DNA from: Mycoplasmataceae bacterium
GTDB lineage: Bacteria; Bacillota_I; Bacilli_A; Mycoplasmatales; Mycoplasmoidaceae
DNA: 5,701 nt
Direction of reading: 5' to 3'
Assembly (NCBI GenBank): GCA_020024715.1
Contig: JAHHTJ010000036.1
Coordinates: 1 to 5,701, forward strand
Positions 4,089 through 5,701 of this stretch are shown one piece after another. The notes under the pieces were generated by a model. The model ran no database searches. It was not told the origin of the DNA and saw only the letters and a program-made list of their open reading frames with translations. The translations under genes were made by a program, and so were the position numbers. Numbering within the stretch: the first letter of the stretch is position 1; the number at the start of each line of letters is the position of its first letter.

Positions 4089-5701
4089 ATGAAAATAAAA
4101 AGCAGGATAGAAAAATATTTAGGTAATAAAGAATTTATTCAAAATTATTGAAAAATTGCTCTTCCTGCTTTTTTATGAGCCATATTTGTATCCTTGGCAC
4201 CAATTTTTGCTACTATTTTTATTACTTCATTATTACCAAATTATTTATTTGGAGTTGCAAATACTACATTAAATAACATCTATAACTACAATATATTTGG
4301 CTATAGTTATATTGATATTTTAGCTGTAATTTTTGTGATGTCATCATTTAGCATCGTTGGTAATTTTATAGCTAAAAAAGATATTAAAAAATTAAATGAC
4401 ATATTAAAAGATGTATTAAATCTCTCAATTATTTTAGCTATCATAATAACAATTTTTATGGCAGTTTATGCCTCAAATTTCGAACAAAAATTATTAGGTT
4501 TTAGCGGAACATATTTATCATATGGTTCTGTTTTTATGCAATGAGCAAGTGTTTCTATAATTTTATACATGCTAGATTGATTTTTTATATCTTCATTTAG
4601 TTGTTTGAATTTGATTTGAGTTCAATGTTTTAGCGCTATTATTGGATTTTGCTTCTATATATTAATTCTAGCATTATATAGTTTTAATTTACATCACATT
4701 AATGATGTAAATAAATTAGTTGTTGTAAGAAATTATGCAATTATATATGATGCATGATATTTAATTCAAATTGCATTTATTTTTGGTTATTGTTATTTAC
4801 CTAAAGTTATAAGATTAGAAAAAGATAATAAAAAATGAAAGTTTGTTAAAGTTGATAACATTGCATATGAATATTTTTATTTTTTAAGAAAAATTAATTT
4901 TAAAATTAATTGAAATTTACTTAAATTTTATTTTATGTATTCATATTGAATTATGCTTGATGTTGCTATTTGAGCGATTGCTGATATTTTTTCTCAAATA
5001 GGAGGAGTAATTGATCCACATGCTGGTTTAAATGCACAAAACCAAAAAATTTATCATCAAATCATCTTGTTGTGTGCTCAGTATTCTACATATTTATATA
5101 TTTTCTTTAATGGCTTTGGTTTAATTACAAATATTTATTTATCAATTCCTTTAGGTAAACAACAAATAAAAAAAGCAAAAGAAAATACTACTAAAATGTT
5201 TTGATGAGGATTTATTATTGCTTGTTTTTTACTAATTATGGTTTTTAGTATTTCATACGAATTAAATATGTATCTAATTGGTGGAATTAAAAAACCTTAT
5301 GCATATTGATCATTTCAAAATGATATTAATGGAAAAATAACAACGTCTTCTTTTACATATAAACAATTATGAAATATGGGAATGATTATGAGTTGTATTT
5401 ATGGAGTTTATATGTACATTAACATTATGTTTAATAATGTATACTATTTTGAAATATCTGGTAATTCTAGATGAATTATGTTATCTGATGCTGGGATTAG
5501 TGTAATCTATGCTATTTTAACTTGATGTTTAATCTTAACTAATGATAATTTAAATAATTTATTTTGTTGATATGCACTAAATAAAAGTTATGTTTTATGA
5601 AAATTAATGATTGGTTTAATAATTATAAAATGTAAAAAATCCTTAAATTCTGTTGATTGTCCAAATTGAGAATTTAAAAAAGATACTTATAACAAGTATC
5701 T
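4089..5701 (+). CDS. MATE-like multidrug/solute efflux transporter, 3' end off window
   Basis: Polytopic membrane protein, at least 537 residues, open to the right edge. The N-terminus (WKIALPAFLWAIFVSLAPIF, 21-40), the second-helix pattern SSFSIVGNFIAKKDIKKLND (85-104) and a later SGNSRWIMLSDAG stretch near helices 10-11 match the MATE fold, which exports drugs or metabolites using H+ or Na+ gradients. I see about eleven hydrophobic segments: roughly 22-48, 70-92, 108-133, 148-170, 175-200, 215-237, 285-310, 325-358, 371-392, 429-450 and 465-490. It is longer than the usual ~450 residues. A charged cytoplasmic-type loop lies at about 238-284 between the two halves, and a polar insertion at about 391-428. 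Nineteen TGA Trp codons and no TGG are present. The start 8 bases past the previous stop lacks a clear Shine-Dalgarno, so translational coupling is likely. The substrate cannot be inferred; a polysaccharide flippase of the wider MOP superfamily is the main alternative. Confidence 0.85.
5681..5701 (+). terminator. perfect inverted repeat at the window edge, possible terminator start
   Basis: AGATACTT (5681-5688) pairs with AAGTATCT (5694-5701) around a 5-base loop, preceded by a run of A. This is the shape of an intrinsic terminator, with the T-run expected just past the edge. It lies within the open transporter frame, so it may overlap the 3' end of the gene. The flanking sequence is not visible. 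Confidence 0.35.

Noticed and set aside
1..5701. Mobile element, CRISPR array, phage, toxin-antitoxin or defence system
   Set aside because: I found no transposase, direct-repeat array, integrase, nuclease or paired toxin-antitoxin arrangement in any frame.

Overview
The window is AT-rich and reads correctly only if TGA encodes tryptophan (translation table 4). The organism is therefore a mollicute (Mycoplasma, Ureaplasma or Spiroplasma type). Across the three Trp-containing proteins I count 31 in-frame TGA codons and no TGG. Under the standard code mutM, the three-helix membrane protein and the MATE-like transporter would each break into pieces. A Pneumoniae-group mollicute is possible given the tRNA set, but I cannot fix genus or species.

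Layout, left to right. Bases 1-169 hold no gene I can support. On the minus strand, 170-1036 is an intact mutM (formamidopyrimidine-DNA glycosylase) with its own TATAAT box. Just upstream of it, also on the minus strand, is a cluster of four tRNA genes. In transcription order these are Ser(GGA), Arg(GCG), Arg(CCU) and Ser(CGA). A promoter lies upstream, a hairpin with a T-run lies in the middle, and a clear terminator lies at the end. Further upstream on the minus strand are a 205-residue three-helix membrane protein (1630-2247) and a 130-residue very acidic protein (2370-2762), neither of known function. A 13-bp stem terminator separates them.

A compact divergent promoter region near 2763-2800 switches coding to the plus strand. 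There follow rsmH (16S rRNA m4C1402 methyltransferase), an 89-residue protein of unknown function with two N-terminal cysteines, and a large MATE-like multidrug/solute transporter that runs off the right edge. These three are closely spaced (63 and 8 nt) and could form one transcript.

Most of the content is housekeeping: base-excision repair of oxidised DNA, tRNA supply and ribosome modification. I found no transposase, CRISPR array, phage gene or defence system, and nothing I would call a new biological system. The points most worth a second look are these: a tRNA cluster whose members all read rare G/C-ending codons, an Arg tRNA with a GCG anticodon and a T-stem mismatch, a Ser tRNA with U73, a terminator-like hairpin inside the tRNA cluster, overlapping divergent -10 boxes with a possibly leaderless rsmH, and three proteins of unknown function.
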